A DNA stretch of 64,000 nucleotides from an uncultured Bacteroidota bacterium (GCA_903927185.1 CAIYLW010000007.1:1-64000), one strand, 5' to 3'. Counted from the stretch's first letter, positions 48,252-57,348 are shown. Notes: generated by a model from the letters alone, not told the origin. Made by a program: numbers and translations.

Positions 48252-49406
48252 ATGTATATGATTAAAAGGCTCTTGCCAGTTTTTATGTTATTTTTTGCGC
48301 TCGCTTGTAAGAATATAAATAACAAATCAGAAGTAATAAAAGATTCAAGTAATCAAATTTCTGCAGCAGCCTATCAACAAGAAATAAAGGGTAAAAAAGT
48401 AGATTTATTTTTGCTTACGAACAAAAATAAAATGTCTGTTTATATCACCAATTATGGGGGAAGAATTGTTTCAGTAAATGTGCCCAATAATTCCGGAAGT
48501 TTTACTGACGTTGTTTTAGGGTATGATAGTTTGAAGCATTATTACGAACGAAAAGAAAATTATTTCGGGGCGTTGATTGGTAGATACGGAAATCGAATTG
48601 CAAAAGGAACATTTCAAATTGAAGGGAAATCCTTTCAATTAGCTATTAATAATTCACCAAACGCATTGCATGGTGGACCAACTGGTTTTCATAATCAGGT
48701 CTGGGATGCAAAGAAAATAGATAATCAAACTTTGGAACTTAATTATATTTCGAAGGATATGGAAGAAGGGTATCCTGGAACGCTAACTGTTAAAGTCTTG
48801 TATCGATTAACTGATGATAATAGTATTGAAATAAGTTATCAAGCAAATACTGATAAAAAAACAATTGTTAATTTAACCAATCATAGTTATTTTAATTTGA
48901 ATGGTGCAGGATCGGGTACTATAAATAATCATCTGCTTGCTATTAATGCGGATAAGTTCACACCAGTTGACTCAACATTAATTCCTACAGGAATACTTGC
49001 TGATGTTGCAGGTACTGCTTTTGATTTTAGAAAACCTAAAGCCATTGGAGATAGTGTTAATTCATCCTCTGAACAAATAAAAAATGGTAAAGGATACGAC
49101 CACAACTTTGAGATAAATAGGAAATCTAGTGCAGGTATGGAATTAGCCGCAACAGTTTACTCTGCTAATACTGGTATTAAATTGGAAGTATTTACACAAG
49201 AACCTGGTATTCAGTTTTATGGTGGTAATTTTTTAGATAGCACTTTATTAGGTAAAAGTGATTTGCATTATAGTTTCAGAACTGCATTCTGTTTAGAAAC
49301 ACAACATTTCCCAAATGCACCTAATCAAAGTTCATTTGCAAGCACAGTACTGGATCCAGGTAAGACCTATGAAACAAAAACAATTTATAAATTCAGTGTG
49401 CAATAA
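48252..49406 (+). CDS. galM: Aldose 1-epimerase, lipoprotein
   Basis: A 384-residue mutarotase that interconverts alpha and beta anomers of galactose or related sugars. Signal peptide with lipobox FALAC (Cys about 19), so it is a lipid-anchored envelope protein. Catalytic His lies in TNHSYFNLNG and catalytic Glu in CLETQHFPNAPNQ. 16 bp after galK. Anomer exchange at the envelope would feed both arabinose and galactose uptake. Confidence 0.92.
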   Translation: MYMIKRLLPVFMLFFALACKNINNKSEVIKDSSNQISAAAYQQEIKGKKVDLFLLTNKNKMSVYITNYGGRIVSVNVPNNSGSFTDVVLGYDSLKHYYERKENYFGALIGRYGNRIAKGTFQIEGKSFQLAINNSPNALHGGPTGFHNQVWDAKKIDNQTLELNYISKDMEEGYPGTLTVKVLYRLTDDNSIEISYQANTDKKTIVNLTNHSYFNLNGAGSGTINNHLLAINADKFTPVDSTLIPTGILADVAGTAFDFRKPKAIGDSVNSSSEQIKNGKGYDHNFEINRKSSAGMELAATVYSANTGIKLEVFTQEPGIQFYGGNFLDSTLLGKSDLHYSFRTAFCLETQHFPNAPNQSSFASTVLDPGKTYETKTIYKFSVQ

Positions 49407-49428
49407 ATATTGCTTCTAAAATAATTAT

Positions 49429-50988
49429 ATGAAAAAATATTTTCTGAATATCATTTGTATCACTTTAGGGTTAGTCATAATTATTTCTAATTCTCTACGA
49501 GCACAACAAGTAGTTAACATACAAGTACAAGCCGCAAATCCAACTACTACAATTAGTAAACATATCTATGGACATTTCTCTGAACATCTTGGCAGGTGCA
49601 TATATGATGGTTTTTGGGTAAAGGATAGTATGAATATTCCTAAACAAGATAGAATTAGATTGGATGTTGTGGAAGCTTTAAAAAAGATTCAAATTCCTAA
49701 TCTTCGCTGGCCTGGTGGTTGTTTTGCTGATGAGTATCATTGGAGAGATGGGATTGGAGTTCGCGATCAACGCCCTAAAATGATTAACACAAATTGGGGT
49801 AATGTAACGGAGGATAATAGTTTTGGTACACACGAATTTTTAGAACTCTGTTCCTTGTTGAAATGCGAGCCATATATCACTGGGAATGTGGGAAGCGGAA
49901 CAGTAGAGGAAATGTCTAAATGGGTAGAGTATTTAAATTTTGATGGGTTAAGTCCAATGACCGTTATTAGAAAACAAAATGGCAGAGACAAACCTTGGAA
50001 TGTACATTTCTGGGGAGTAGGAAATGAAAGCTGGGGTTGTGGGGGAAATATGATTGCTGATTTTTATGCTGATCAGTATAAGAGATATGCAGGATTTACC
50101 AAAAACTATCCAGGAAATAATTTAAAACGTATTGCATCAGGGGCAAATGCAGATGATTATAATTGGACAGAAACCATGATGAAAAAAGTGGGTCCATGGA
50201 TGATGTGGGGATTAACCCTGCATTATTATACGGTGCCTAAAAACTGGGGGGATAAAGGATCTGCCACTTCATTTGATGAGTCGGAATATTTTACTACAAT
50301 GAAAAAGACCCTGTTCATGGAAGAGTTAGTTAGCAAACATTCCACAATTATGGATCAATATGACCCAGAAAAAAAAGTAGCATTAGTAGTTGATGAATGG
50401 GGTATATGGACAAATGTTGAGCCTGGAACGAATCCTGGATTTCTATTTCAACAAAACAGTTTAAGAGATGCTTTAATTGCAGGAACCAATTTAAATATCT
50501 TTAATAATCATGCCGACCGTGTTAAAATGGCCAACCTTGCACAGACAATAAATGTGTTGCAGTCATTGATTTTAACTGAGGGTAATAAAATGATTCTTAC
50601 TCCAACCTATCATGTATTTGATTTATTTAAAGTACATCAGGAAGCAAAGCTATTGCCAGTGCAATTTATTAGTCCTGATTATGTAAATGGAAAAGAAAAA
50701 ATACCTGCTTTGAATATTTCAGCTTCAAAAGATAGTAATGGTGTGGTTCATATTACATTAATTAATCTTGATCCAAACAAATCGATAAACCTACGTACTT
50801 CTTTGCAGACAATTAATTGGTCGAAAGTGGATGGGTTGATATTATCGTCTGCAAAATTAACAGATGTGAATTCATTTGATAAGCCAGATTCGGTCATTCC
50901 AGTTACTTTTATTGGAGCTAAAAAAGAAGCAAATGATTTAATAGTAAATATGCCTGCTAAGTCAATTGTAATGCTCACTATTAAATAA
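49429..50988 (+). CDS. Secreted GH51 alpha-L-arabinofuranosidase
   Basis: A 519-residue family 51 glycoside hydrolase with a signal peptide (about 1-25, SLRAQ). The acid/base is Glu200 in GVGNESW and the nucleophile is Glu323 in VVDEWGIW. It removes alpha-L-arabinofuranosyl side chains from arabinan, arabinoxylan or arabinogalactan. With GH127 it covers both anomeric linkages. 22 bp after galM. Confidence 0.92.
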   Translation: MKKYFLNIICITLGLVIIISNSLRAQQVVNIQVQAANPTTTISKHIYGHFSEHLGRCIYDGFWVKDSMNIPKQDRIRLDVVEALKKIQIPNLRWPGGCFADEYHWRDGIGVRDQRPKMINTNWGNVTEDNSFGTHEFLELCSLLKCEPYITGNVGSGTVEEMSKWVEYLNFDGLSPMTVIRKQNGRDKPWNVHFWGVGNESWGCGGNMIADFYADQYKRYAGFTKNYPGNNLKRIASGANADDYNWTETMMKKVGPWMMWGLTLHYYTVPKNWGDKGSATSFDESEYFTTMKKTLFMEELVSKHSTIMDQYDPEKKVALVVDEWGIWTNVEPGTNPGFLFQQNSLRDALIAGTNLNIFNNHADRVKMANLAQTINVLQSLILTEGNKMILTPTYHVFDLFKVHQEAKLLPVQFISPDYVNGKEKIPALNISASKDSNGVVHITLINLDPNKSINLRTSLQTINWSKVDGLILSSAKLTDVNSFDKPDSVIPVTFIGAKKEANDLIVNMPAKSIVMLTIK

Positions 50989-51004
50989 TTTAATGCCAAA
51001 TATC

Positions 51005-51463
51005 ATGAAGAAGTTAGCTTTTATATTTTTTTTAATTGCATCACTGTTTGGTTGTAATTCAAAACAAGAACCCATCGAAAAAATTAAACTTCCTATTTCA
51101 GGTACCTGGAAATTACTTTCAGGTACTTTAATAGAACGGGGGGATACTATTATAACCGATTATACTAAATCTGTTTCTTTTATTAAGATAATTAATCAAA
51201 CCTACTTCTCTTTTTTAAAACACGATTTAAATAAAGGTAAAATTTCTACTGCAATATTCGAAGCTGGTGGAGGTACCTATTCTTTAATAGATAGTACATA
51301 TACAGAAAACCTGGACTATTGCAGTGCTCGCGAATGGGAGGGGAATACTTTTACCTTTACAATTACTATTCATAACGATACCCTCATACAACAAGGGATT
51401 GAGAAAATAGAAAAGTCGGGAATTAACCGAATGAACATCGAAAAGTATATCAGAATTAAGTAA
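51005..51463 (+). CDS. Lipoprotein, lipocalin-like
   Basis: A 152-residue lipoprotein, lipobox SLFGC near residue 17. The body, with ISGTWKLLSGTLIERGD near the start and alternating beta-type segments, resembles lipocalin-like Bacteroidota proteins. The chosen start is the ATG at 51005, whose product begins with a regular MKK signal peptide; an ATG at 50993 would add MPNI in front. Last gene of the galK unit. Function unknown. Confidence 0.7.
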   Translation: MKKLAFIFFLIASLFGCNSKQEPIEKIKLPISGTWKLLSGTLIERGDTIITDYTKSVSFIKIINQTYFSFLKHDLNKGKISTAIFEAGGGTYSLIDSTYTENLDYCSAREWEGNTFTFTITIHNDTLIQQGIEKIEKSGINRMNIEKYIRIK

Positions 51464-51485
51464 AAGTCATATTTTGGCGTATTAT

Positions 51486-51504
51486 ACTAACGAAAGTTAG
51501 TTTT
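51486..51504 (+). terminator. Short hairpin terminator after the lipoprotein gene
   Basis: ACTAAC / GTTAGT with a GAAA tetraloop, followed by TTT. It is 22 bp past the lipoprotein stop and upstream of the sulfur operon. The T-run is short, so termination may be partial. Confidence 0.5.
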
Positions 51505-51535
51505 CTGTGTCATAAAAGCGACTTTATTTAGAAGT

Positions 51536-51550
51536 CTACTAAAGAAATAG
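51536..51550 (+). promoter_or_regulatory. CTACT palindrome, site A (upstream of cysH promoter)
   Basis: CTACTAAAGAAATAG, with the left half-site intact and the right half degenerate. It ends 9 nt before the -33 box of the cysH promoter. One of six related sites in the sulfur locus. Confidence 0.55.
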
Positions 51551-51559
51551 GAATTATTT

Positions 51560-51589
51560 TTTGATGTCTCTCTCGAAATCGTATATTTG
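51560..51589 (+). promoter_or_regulatory. Bacteroidota-type promoter of the cysH operon
   Basis: -33 TTTG at 51560-51563 and a perfect -7 TATATTTG at 51582-51589 with an 18-nt spacer. Transcription should start near 51596, about 20 nt before the leader ORF and about 130 nt before cysH. It lies between palindrome sites A and B. Confidence 0.75.
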
Positions 51590-51590
51590 T

Positions 51591-51605
51591 TGACCGTTTA
51601 AGTAG
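51591..51605 (-). promoter_or_regulatory. CTACT palindrome, site B (overlaps cysH transcription start)
   Basis: On the - strand it reads CTACTTAAACGGTCA, with the extended half-site AGTCTACT intact and the other half weak. It starts 1 nt after the -7 box, covering the expected start point, a typical repressor position. Confidence 0.5.
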
Positions 51606-51617
51606 ACTATTACGAGT

Positions 51618-51680
51618 ATGAACCGATTTTCGCATAATAAACCTATGCCTTTCTGTTGCAAGAGCAAATGTTGCTGTTAG
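51618..51680 (+). CDS. Cysteine-rich leader peptide of the sulfate assimilation operon
   Basis: A 20-codon ORF: MNRFSHNKPMPFCCKSKCCC, then TAG. Five of the last eight residues are Cys, using both Cys codons. It begins about 20 nt after the expected transcription start and ends 47 nt before cysH. Short leader ORFs rich in the end-product amino acid are the known sensors of ribosome-mediated attenuation; polycysteine leader ORFs with this role have been described in mycobacteria. The downstream RNA can form competing stem-loops. I therefore infer a cysteine-responsive leader. A small thiol or metal-binding peptide is the alternative. No Shine-Dalgarno, as usual here. Confidence 0.75.
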   Translation: MNRFSHNKPMPFCCKSKCCC

Positions 51681-51723
51681 TTCTAACAGAATAACACAAT
51701 GCATATCATATTCACAACAGAAA
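51650..51723 (+). promoter_or_regulatory. Alternative RNA structures in the cysH leader
   Basis: The segment TTTCTGTTG at 51650-51658, within Pro11 and the Phe12-Cys13-Cys14 codons, is perfectly complementary over 9 nt to CAACAGAAA at 51715-51723, 4 nt before the cysH ATG. Its TTCTGTT part can instead pair with AACAGAA at 51685-51691. A separate hairpin CTGTTAG-TT-CTAACAG (51674-51689) contains the leader stop codon and excludes that second pairing. No T-run follows, so control of translation start or Rho-dependent termination is more likely than intrinsic termination. Confidence 0.5.
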
Positions 51724-51727
51724 TCAA

Positions 51728-52444
51728 ATGAACCACTCGCTACAACAAAATATTCCTAGTTTACAAAACCTACTTAGAGAGCTACCCCCTAATTTGTTTT
51801 TGCAAAAACTTTCTAAAGACTACGCAGGTGCTATAGTATTTTCTTCTAGTTTTAGTTTTGAAGATCAGGTGATTACTCATTTAATTGGTGATCAGCAATT
51901 GCCAATTCAAATCTTTACTTTAGATACAGGCAGATTATTTGCAGAAACCTATAGTGTATGGAGTAATACACTTGACAGATATAAAATATCGATCAAAGCA
52001 TATTATCCTAATGCTACTATTTTAGAGTCTTTTGTTGAAAAAAAAGGTCCAAATGCTTTTTATGAATCTGTAGAAAATAGAAAAGATTGTTGCTTTATAC
52101 GTAAAGTGGAGCCTTTGAAAAGAGCTTTATCTGGAAATGCAATTTGGATTACGGGTTTAAGAGCCGAACATTCTTCTGATCGCGGAGATTTACAATCTAT
52201 CGAATGGGATGAAAGTAATCAAATAATTAAGTATCATCCTTTATTGCACTGGACTACTAAACAAGTAACTGACTTTATTGCAACAAATAATATACCCTAT
52301 AATCCTTTACATGATAAAGGTTTCGTAAGCATTGGATGTGCTCCTTGCACACGAGCTATTAAAGAAGGAGAAGATTTTCGTGCTGGACGATGGTGGTGGG
52401 AAGATGCTAACAAAAAAGAGTGTGGTTTACATGTGCATCAATAA
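51728..52444 (+). CDS. cysH: Adenylyl-sulfate (APS) reductase, iron-sulfur type
   Basis: A 238-residue thioredoxin-dependent reductase of the CysH family that makes sulfite. The paired cysteines Cys121-Cys122 (in DCCFIRKVEPL) and Cys204/Cys207 (in GCAPC) are the [4Fe-4S] ligands that mark the APS-using bacterial type; PAPS reductases such as the E. coli enzyme lack them. The catalytic Cys is Cys232 in ECGLH. APS use agrees with the absence of an APS kinase (CysC) in the locus. First full gene of the operon cysH-cysD-cysN-cysE-cysK; preceded by a Cys-rich leader ORF. Confidence 0.92.
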   Translation: MNHSLQQNIPSLQNLLRELPPNLFLQKLSKDYAGAIVFSSSFSFEDQVITHLIGDQQLPIQIFTLDTGRLFAETYSVWSNTLDRYKISIKAYYPNATILESFVEKKGPNAFYESVENRKDCCFIRKVEPLKRALSGNAIWITGLRAEHSSDRGDLQSIEWDESNQIIKYHPLLHWTTKQVTDFIATNNIPYNPLHDKGFVSIGCAPCTRAIKEGEDFRAGRWWWEDANKKECGLHVHQ

Positions 52445-52490
52445 TGATGATTTTTAAATCTAAAAATTGGCTTAGCCTTTAATATAGAAG

Positions 52491-53399
52491 ATGAGTAACT
52501 ATCAATTAAATTATTTAGACCAGTTAGAATCTGAGGCCATTCATATTATGCGTGAAGTTGCTGGTCAGTTTGAGCGTCCTGCACTTTTATTTAGTGGTGG
52601 TAAAGATTCCATAACATTAGTTCATTTGGCATTAAAAGCTTTTCGCCCGGGTAAATTTCCTTTTCCCTTGGTGCATATTGATACTGGACATAATTTTCAG
52701 GAAGCTTTAGATTATCGAGATGCAATGGCAGAGAGAATTGGTGAAAAATTAATTGTTCGTCAGGTTACAGACACTATCAAATCTAAAAATCTAACTGAGC
52801 CAAAAGGAAAGTTTGCCAGCAGAAATGCTTTACAAACCTATACACTTTTAGATACAATTGAAGAGTTCAAGTTCGATGCTTGTATTGGTGGTGCTAGAAG
52901 AGATGAAGAAAAAGCAAGAGCTAAAGAGCGCATTTTTTCTGTGAGAGATGAGTTTGGTCAATGGAACCCCAAATTACAAAGACCTGAATTGTGGAATACC
53001 TATAATGGAAGAATCGATAAAGGAGAGAATGTACGCGTATTCCCGATTAGTAATTGGACAGAATTGGATATCTGGAATTATATCAAAAAGGAAAAAATTG
53101 AATTACCCTCTATTTACTTTTCACACGAAAGAGAAGTGATAGAACACGAAGGTCAATTAGTAGCTATGTCTGAATTTGTTCAACTAGAATCTACTGATAA
53201 GATCTCTCGTAAAAAAGTTCGATATCGCACTGTAGGTGATATGACTTGTACTGCTGCGATTGAAAGCAATGCCAGTACACTAGATGATATTATTACAGAA
53301 ATAATTGCCACTAAAACCAGCGAGAGAGGCGAGACAAGGATTGATGATCGTGTTAGTGAAGCTGCTATGGAAGATAGAAAAAAGAATGGTTATTTCTAA
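52491..53399 (+). CDS. cysD: Sulfate adenylyltransferase subunit 2
   Basis: A 302-residue ATP sulfurylase small subunit, which forms APS from sulfate and ATP together with the GTPase CysN. PP-loop SGGKDS at 35-40; the family stretches LVHIDTGHNF and GGARRDEEKARAKERIFS are present. Normal length. 46 bp after cysH and 35 bp before the chosen cysN start. Confidence 0.96.
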   Translation: MSNYQLNYLDQLESEAIHIMREVAGQFERPALLFSGGKDSITLVHLALKAFRPGKFPFPLVHIDTGHNFQEALDYRDAMAERIGEKLIVRQVTDTIKSKNLTEPKGKFASRNALQTYTLLDTIEEFKFDACIGGARRDEEKARAKERIFSVRDEFGQWNPKLQRPELWNTYNGRIDKGENVRVFPISNWTELDIWNYIKKEKIELPSIYFSHEREVIEHEGQLVAMSEFVQLESTDKISRKKVRYRTVGDMTCTAAIESNASTLDDIITEIIATKTSERGETRIDDRVSEAAMEDRKKNGYF

Positions 53400-53434
53400 G
53401 GGGATTGAAATTTTTTAAAGTAGAAGAATTTAAA

Positions 53435-54676
53435 ATGGATATATTAAGATTTATAACAGCTGGAAGTGTAGATGATGGGAAGAGTACCCTGATCGGTAGA
53501 CTTTTGTATGATAGTAAGTCGATCTTAATTGATCAACTAGAAGCGATTGAAAAGCAAACAAAAAATAGAGAAGACGGGGAATTGGATCTCGCTTTATTGA
53601 CAGATGGTTTGCGTGCAGAAAGAGAACAGGGAATTACTATTGATGTAGCGTACAAGTATTTTTCTACACCAAAGCGTAAATTTATTATTGCTGATGCACC
53701 TGGACATATTCAATACACAAGGAATATGGTAACCGGAGCTTCTAATTCTGATTTAGCTATTATATTAGTGGATGCCAGACATGGTGTTGTAGAACAAACC
53801 AGAAGACACTCCATTATTGCATCACTGCTAAATATTCCTCATGTGGTGGTTGCAGTGAACAAAATGGATTTAGTGGAATATTCTCATGATGTGTATAATA
53901 ATATTTTAATTGATTATGCAGCTGTTGCAAAATCATTAGGATTAAAAGATATTAGATATATCCCAATTAGCGCTTTAAATGGCGACAATATTGTAGATAG
54001 ATCTACCAATATGGACTGGTATGAAGGTGAGGGGCTTTTGCAAATATTAGAAAATGTTACATTAACAGATGATATTAATTTAACTGATGCTCGTTTTCCC
54101 GTGCAATATGTAATTCGCCCTCAAACTGAAGCGCTGCATGATTATCGCGGATATGCTGGTAAAGTGATTAGTGGAATTTATAAAAAAGGGGCTTCTGTAA
54201 CCATACAGCCATCAGGATTAACAACTACTATTTCAGCAATTGAAGTTGGTGGGGTAGAAGTGGATGAAGCATTTGCACCACAAAGTGCAGTACTTCATTT
54301 AGCCGATGATGTGGATGTAAGCAGAGGTGACTTAATTACTTTAACCGAAAATCAGCCATCAGTATCTAATGAATTAGAAGTTTTATTATGCTGGATGGAT
54401 AACAAACCTTTAATTGAAGGGAATAAATATCAACTACAAATTAATAGTCGCCTAGTTAGGGCAGTTGTGAAAGAATTCAAATATAAGGTGAATGTAAATT
54501 CATTAGAAAAAGAAACTGCTCCAGATAAGGTTCAATTAAATGATATTATCAAGGCAACTATAAAAACGGCTTCTCCCATACCATTTGATTCTTACCAACA
54601 TTTAAGAGTAAATGGTGGAGCAATATTAATCGATGAAACAAGTCATGTTACAGTTGGTGCATGCATGATCCAATAA
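53435..54676 (+). CDS. cysN: Sulfate adenylyltransferase subunit 1 (GTPase)
   Basis: A 413-residue EF-Tu-like GTPase that drives sulfate adenylation. G1 GSVDDGKS is at 10-17, G3 DAPGH near 88 and G4 NKMD. The start is placed at ATG 53435, which gives the usual short N-terminus; a TTG at 53405 would add 10 residues. The length leaves no room for a fused APS kinase (CysNC), consistent with an APS reductase. 6 bp before cysE. Confidence 0.94.
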   Translation: MDILRFITAGSVDDGKSTLIGRLLYDSKSILIDQLEAIEKQTKNREDGELDLALLTDGLRAEREQGITIDVAYKYFSTPKRKFIIADAPGHIQYTRNMVTGASNSDLAIILVDARHGVVEQTRRHSIIASLLNIPHVVVAVNKMDLVEYSHDVYNNILIDYAAVAKSLGLKDIRYIPISALNGDNIVDRSTNMDWYEGEGLLQILENVTLTDDINLTDARFPVQYVIRPQTEALHDYRGYAGKVISGIYKKGASVTIQPSGLTTTISAIEVGGVEVDEAFAPQSAVLHLADDVDVSRGDLITLTENQPSVSNELEVLLCWMDNKPLIEGNKYQLQINSRLVRAVVKEFKYKVNVNSLEKETAPDKVQLNDIIKATIKTASPIPFDSYQHLRVNGGAILIDETSHVTVGACMIQ

Positions 54677-54682
54677 AATTTT

Positions 54683-55516
54683 ATGACACAGAAAGAATTT
54701 ATAAATAATCTATTTAATCATAACTCGAAGAACTTCAATTTTTTTCCTGATAAAGAATTGGCAGAAGAGTTTATTGATAAGCTTTTTGCGTTCCTTTTTT
54801 TACCAAAAACTGTTAGGCATAAACAAGCTGCTGATTTAGAGAAAGAATTTGAATCATTGAAAAGTCATTTTTCCAGCTTAGTTTATGATGTTATTCCTGA
54901 TAGTGTGAAGACACAAGAAATTACGGATCAATTCTTTGAATCAATTCCTGATTTATACGATGGGTTAATATCTGATGCAAATACTATTTTACAATTTGAT
55001 CCTGCGGCTGTTTCAGTGGAAGAAGTATTGGTAGCATACCCTGGATTTTATGCTACTGCTATTTATCGGTTATCTCATTTATTGTGGATCCTGAATGTAA
55101 AAATCATACCCCGAATTTTTACAGAATATGCACATGGCAAAACGGGTATTGATATTCATCCAGGAGCAACCATTGGGAAGTCTTTTTTCATTGATCATGG
55201 AACGGGTATCGTAATAGGTGAAACAACAGTGATAGGAGATAATGTAAAAATTTATCAAGGAGTTACCTTGGGTGCATTAAATGTTTCAAAAGATAAAGCA
55301 AGTACTAAAAGACATCCCACGATTGAAGACAATGTAATTATCTATTCTGGGGCAACCATCTTAGGTGGAGAAACCGTTATAGGGCATGATAGTGTGATTG
55401 GAGGAAACGTTTGGTTAACCTATAGTGTTTTACCAAATTCTATTGTATACCATAAAAGTGAAGTAGCAGTAAAGGATAAATATCCTGATACAGAAGCTTT
55501 AAATTTTGTCATTTAA
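54683..55516 (+). CDS. cysE: Serine O-acetyltransferase
   Basis: A 277-residue enzyme that acetylates L-serine, giving the acceptor for sulfide. It has an alpha-helical N-terminal domain and a left-handed beta-helix with hexapeptide repeats (GIDIHPGATIGKSFFIDHG...GIVIGETTVIGDNVKIYQGVTLG), including the catalytic His in IDHGTG. The longer N-terminus resembles the EpsC type. 6 bp after cysN and 19 bp before cysK. Confidence 0.93.
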   Translation: MTQKEFINNLFNHNSKNFNFFPDKELAEEFIDKLFAFLFLPKTVRHKQAADLEKEFESLKSHFSSLVYDVIPDSVKTQEITDQFFESIPDLYDGLISDANTILQFDPAAVSVEEVLVAYPGFYATAIYRLSHLLWILNVKIIPRIFTEYAHGKTGIDIHPGATIGKSFFIDHGTGIVIGETTVIGDNVKIYQGVTLGALNVSKDKASTKRHPTIEDNVIIYSGATILGGETVIGHDSVIGGNVWLTYSVLPNSIVYHKSEVAVKDKYPDTEALNFVI

Positions 55517-55535
55517 AATATTAAAAATATAAATT

Positions 55536-56447
55536 ATGAAAGCAAATAATATTCTCGCAACAATTGGTAACACACCTCATGTGCGGTTAAACAAATTATT
55601 CGGATCTAATCACGAAGTATGGATTAAATTAGAAAAAACAAACCCTGGATCAAGTATTAAAGATCGTATTGCATTAGCAATGATTGAAGATGCAGAAGAA
55701 AAAGGATTGCTTAATAAAGACAGTATTATTATTGAACCAACATCCGGAAATACGGGTATAGGATTGGCATTAGTAGCTGCAGTAAAAGGATATAAAATAA
55801 TACTGGTAATGCCTGAAAGTATGAGTATTGAACGTCGAAGATTGATGTCATTATATGGCGCAGAGTTTGTATTAACCCCACGTGAAAAGGGAATGAAAGG
55901 AGCAATTGAGAAGGCAGGTGAACTGGTAAAATCAACTCTTAATGCTTGGATGCCACAGCAATTCGATAATCCAGCAAACACTGAGATACATCGTAAAACT
56001 ACTGCACAAGAAATTATGGCAGATTTTCCTGATGGGTTGGATTATATAATAACTGGGGTTGGTACGGGAGGACATATCACCGGTGTTGCGGAAGTTTTAA
56101 AAGCAAAATTTCCTAACCTGAAAGTATTTGCTGTTGAACCAGAATTGTCACCAGTTTTAAGTGGAGGTGCTCCAGGGCCCCATCCATTGCAAGGGATAGG
56201 AGCTGGTTTTGTTCCTTCTATTTTAAATACAAAAATATTGGATGGCATTATTACTGTTTCAAAAGAAGAGGCATACGAATATGCACAACAAATTGCTAAG
56301 CAGGAAGGTATTTTAGTTGGTGTTTCTACAGGGGCTTCTCTTGCTGCTGTTGCTAAGAAGCTTTCTGAGATTCCTGTTTCATCAAAAGTGTTGACTTTTA
56401 ATTACGATACCGGAGAAAGATATTTATCAATCGAAGGATTATTTTAA
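55536..56447 (+). CDS. cysK: Cysteine synthase A (O-acetylserine sulfhydrylase)
   Basis: A 303-residue PLP enzyme that joins sulfide with O-acetylserine to make L-cysteine. The Schiff-base lysine is Lys42 in GSSIKDR; SGNTG and [10 protein letters not shown] bind substrate and phosphate. The [18 protein letters not shown] segment favours CysK over CysM. Ends the first sulfur unit; a palindrome and 64 bp follow before cobA. Confidence 0.93.
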   Translation: MKANNILATIGNTPHVRLNKLFGSNHEVWIKLEKTNPGSSIKDRIALAMIEDAEEKGLLNKDSIIIEPTSGNTGIGLALVAAVKGYKIILVMPESMSIERRRLMSLYGAEFVLTPREKGMKGAIEKAGELVKSTLNAWMPQQFDNPANTEIHRKTTAQEIMADFPDGLDYIITGVGTGGHITGVAEVLKAKFPNLKVFAVEPELSPVLSGGAPGPHPLQGIGAGFVPSILNTKILDGIITVSKEEAYEYAQQIAKQEGILVGVSTGASLAAVAKKLSEIPVSSKVLTFNYDTGERYLSIEGLF

Positions 56448-56491
56448 TGGCCTCTTGAAAGTAGTAAACGAATTTCGCGTAAATTAAAAAC

Positions 56492-56506
56492 CTACTTAAA
56501 TAGTAG
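56492..56506. promoter_or_regulatory. CTACT palindrome, site C (before cobA)
   Basis: Perfect arms CTACT / AGTAG around TAAAT, 5 nt before the cobA ATG. It separates the cysHDNEK unit from the cobA-cysJ-cysI unit and would block or control the latter. Confidence 0.6.
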
Positions 56507-56511
56507 ACTAT

Positions 56512-57348
56512 ATGCATAAAATTGTAAGTTTTGGAAAAGTGATTTTAGCAGGTGCCGGTTGTGGCGATCCCGAATTAATTACGGTAAAAGCTGCACGCTA
56601 TTTACAAGAGGCTGACTTAGTAATAACAGACAGGCTTGTAAGTAAGGCTATTCTGGATACTTATGTGTCGGCTAACACGCCTATTATTTATGTAGGGAAA
56701 CAGTGTAAGCAAAAGGGTTCTACGCCTCAAGAAAATATCAATCAATTATTAGTGGATTACGCTGCGGATAAAAAATTAATTGTACGATTAAAAGGTGGTG
56801 ATACTGCTTTCTTTTCTAATATTCTAGATGAGTTACAAACTCTGATGGATGCAGGTATTAGATATGAAATAATTCCAGGAATTACAGCAGCTTCAGGAGC
56901 TTCTGCTTATGCGGGTATTCCATTAACAGCAAGGGGGTATGCCACTTCAGTTAGATTTTTAACTAGTTATAATGATAAAGTTTTAGATGAGAATTATTGG
57001 CGGGAAATTGCTAAAACACCTGATACACTTGTCTTTTATATGTCATCAAACACATTAGATCAACTCGTTGATAAATTAAAAGAACATGGTATTTCAAATG
57101 ATAAGAAAATTGCTGTTGTTTCACAAGCAACTACACCCTTTCAACAAGTTCAGTTAGGAAGTTTTGATGCGTATGAAACGGAGTTAAAAGGGAAATTATT
57201 TATATCTCCATCATTAGTAATAGTTGGAAAAGTAGTGACACTACACGAATCTTTCCATTGGTATAATAATAAAAAAAAGGATGAATACTATTTTAAACCG
57301 GTAGAAGAACTGGTTCAAAATGTGTTACCAAAAAAAGCGATATGTTAA
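56512..57348 (+). CDS. cobA: Uroporphyrinogen-III C-methyltransferase
   Basis: A 278-residue SUMT that methylates uroporphyrinogen III twice to precorrin-2, the start of siroheme synthesis. The N-terminal GAGCGDPELITVKAARYL and later VVSQATTPFQQ are typical. Siroheme is the cofactor of the sulfite reductase encoded two genes on. It lacks the dehydrogenase/ferrochelatase domain of CysG, which must be supplied elsewhere. Its stop overlaps the cysJ start by 7 nt, so the two are translationally coupled. Confidence 0.93.
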   Translation: MHKIVSFGKVILAGAGCGDPELITVKAARYLQEADLVITDRLVSKAILDTYVSANTPIIYVGKQCKQKGSTPQENINQLLVDYAADKKLIVRLKGGDTAFFSNILDELQTLMDAGIRYEIIPGITAASGASAYAGIPLTARGYATSVRFLTSYNDKVLDENYWREIAKTPDTLVFYMSSNTLDQLVDKLKEHGISNDKKIAVVSQATTPFQQVQLGSFDAYETELKGKLFISPSLVIVGKVVTLHESFHWYNNKKKDEYYFKPVEELVQNVLPKKAIC

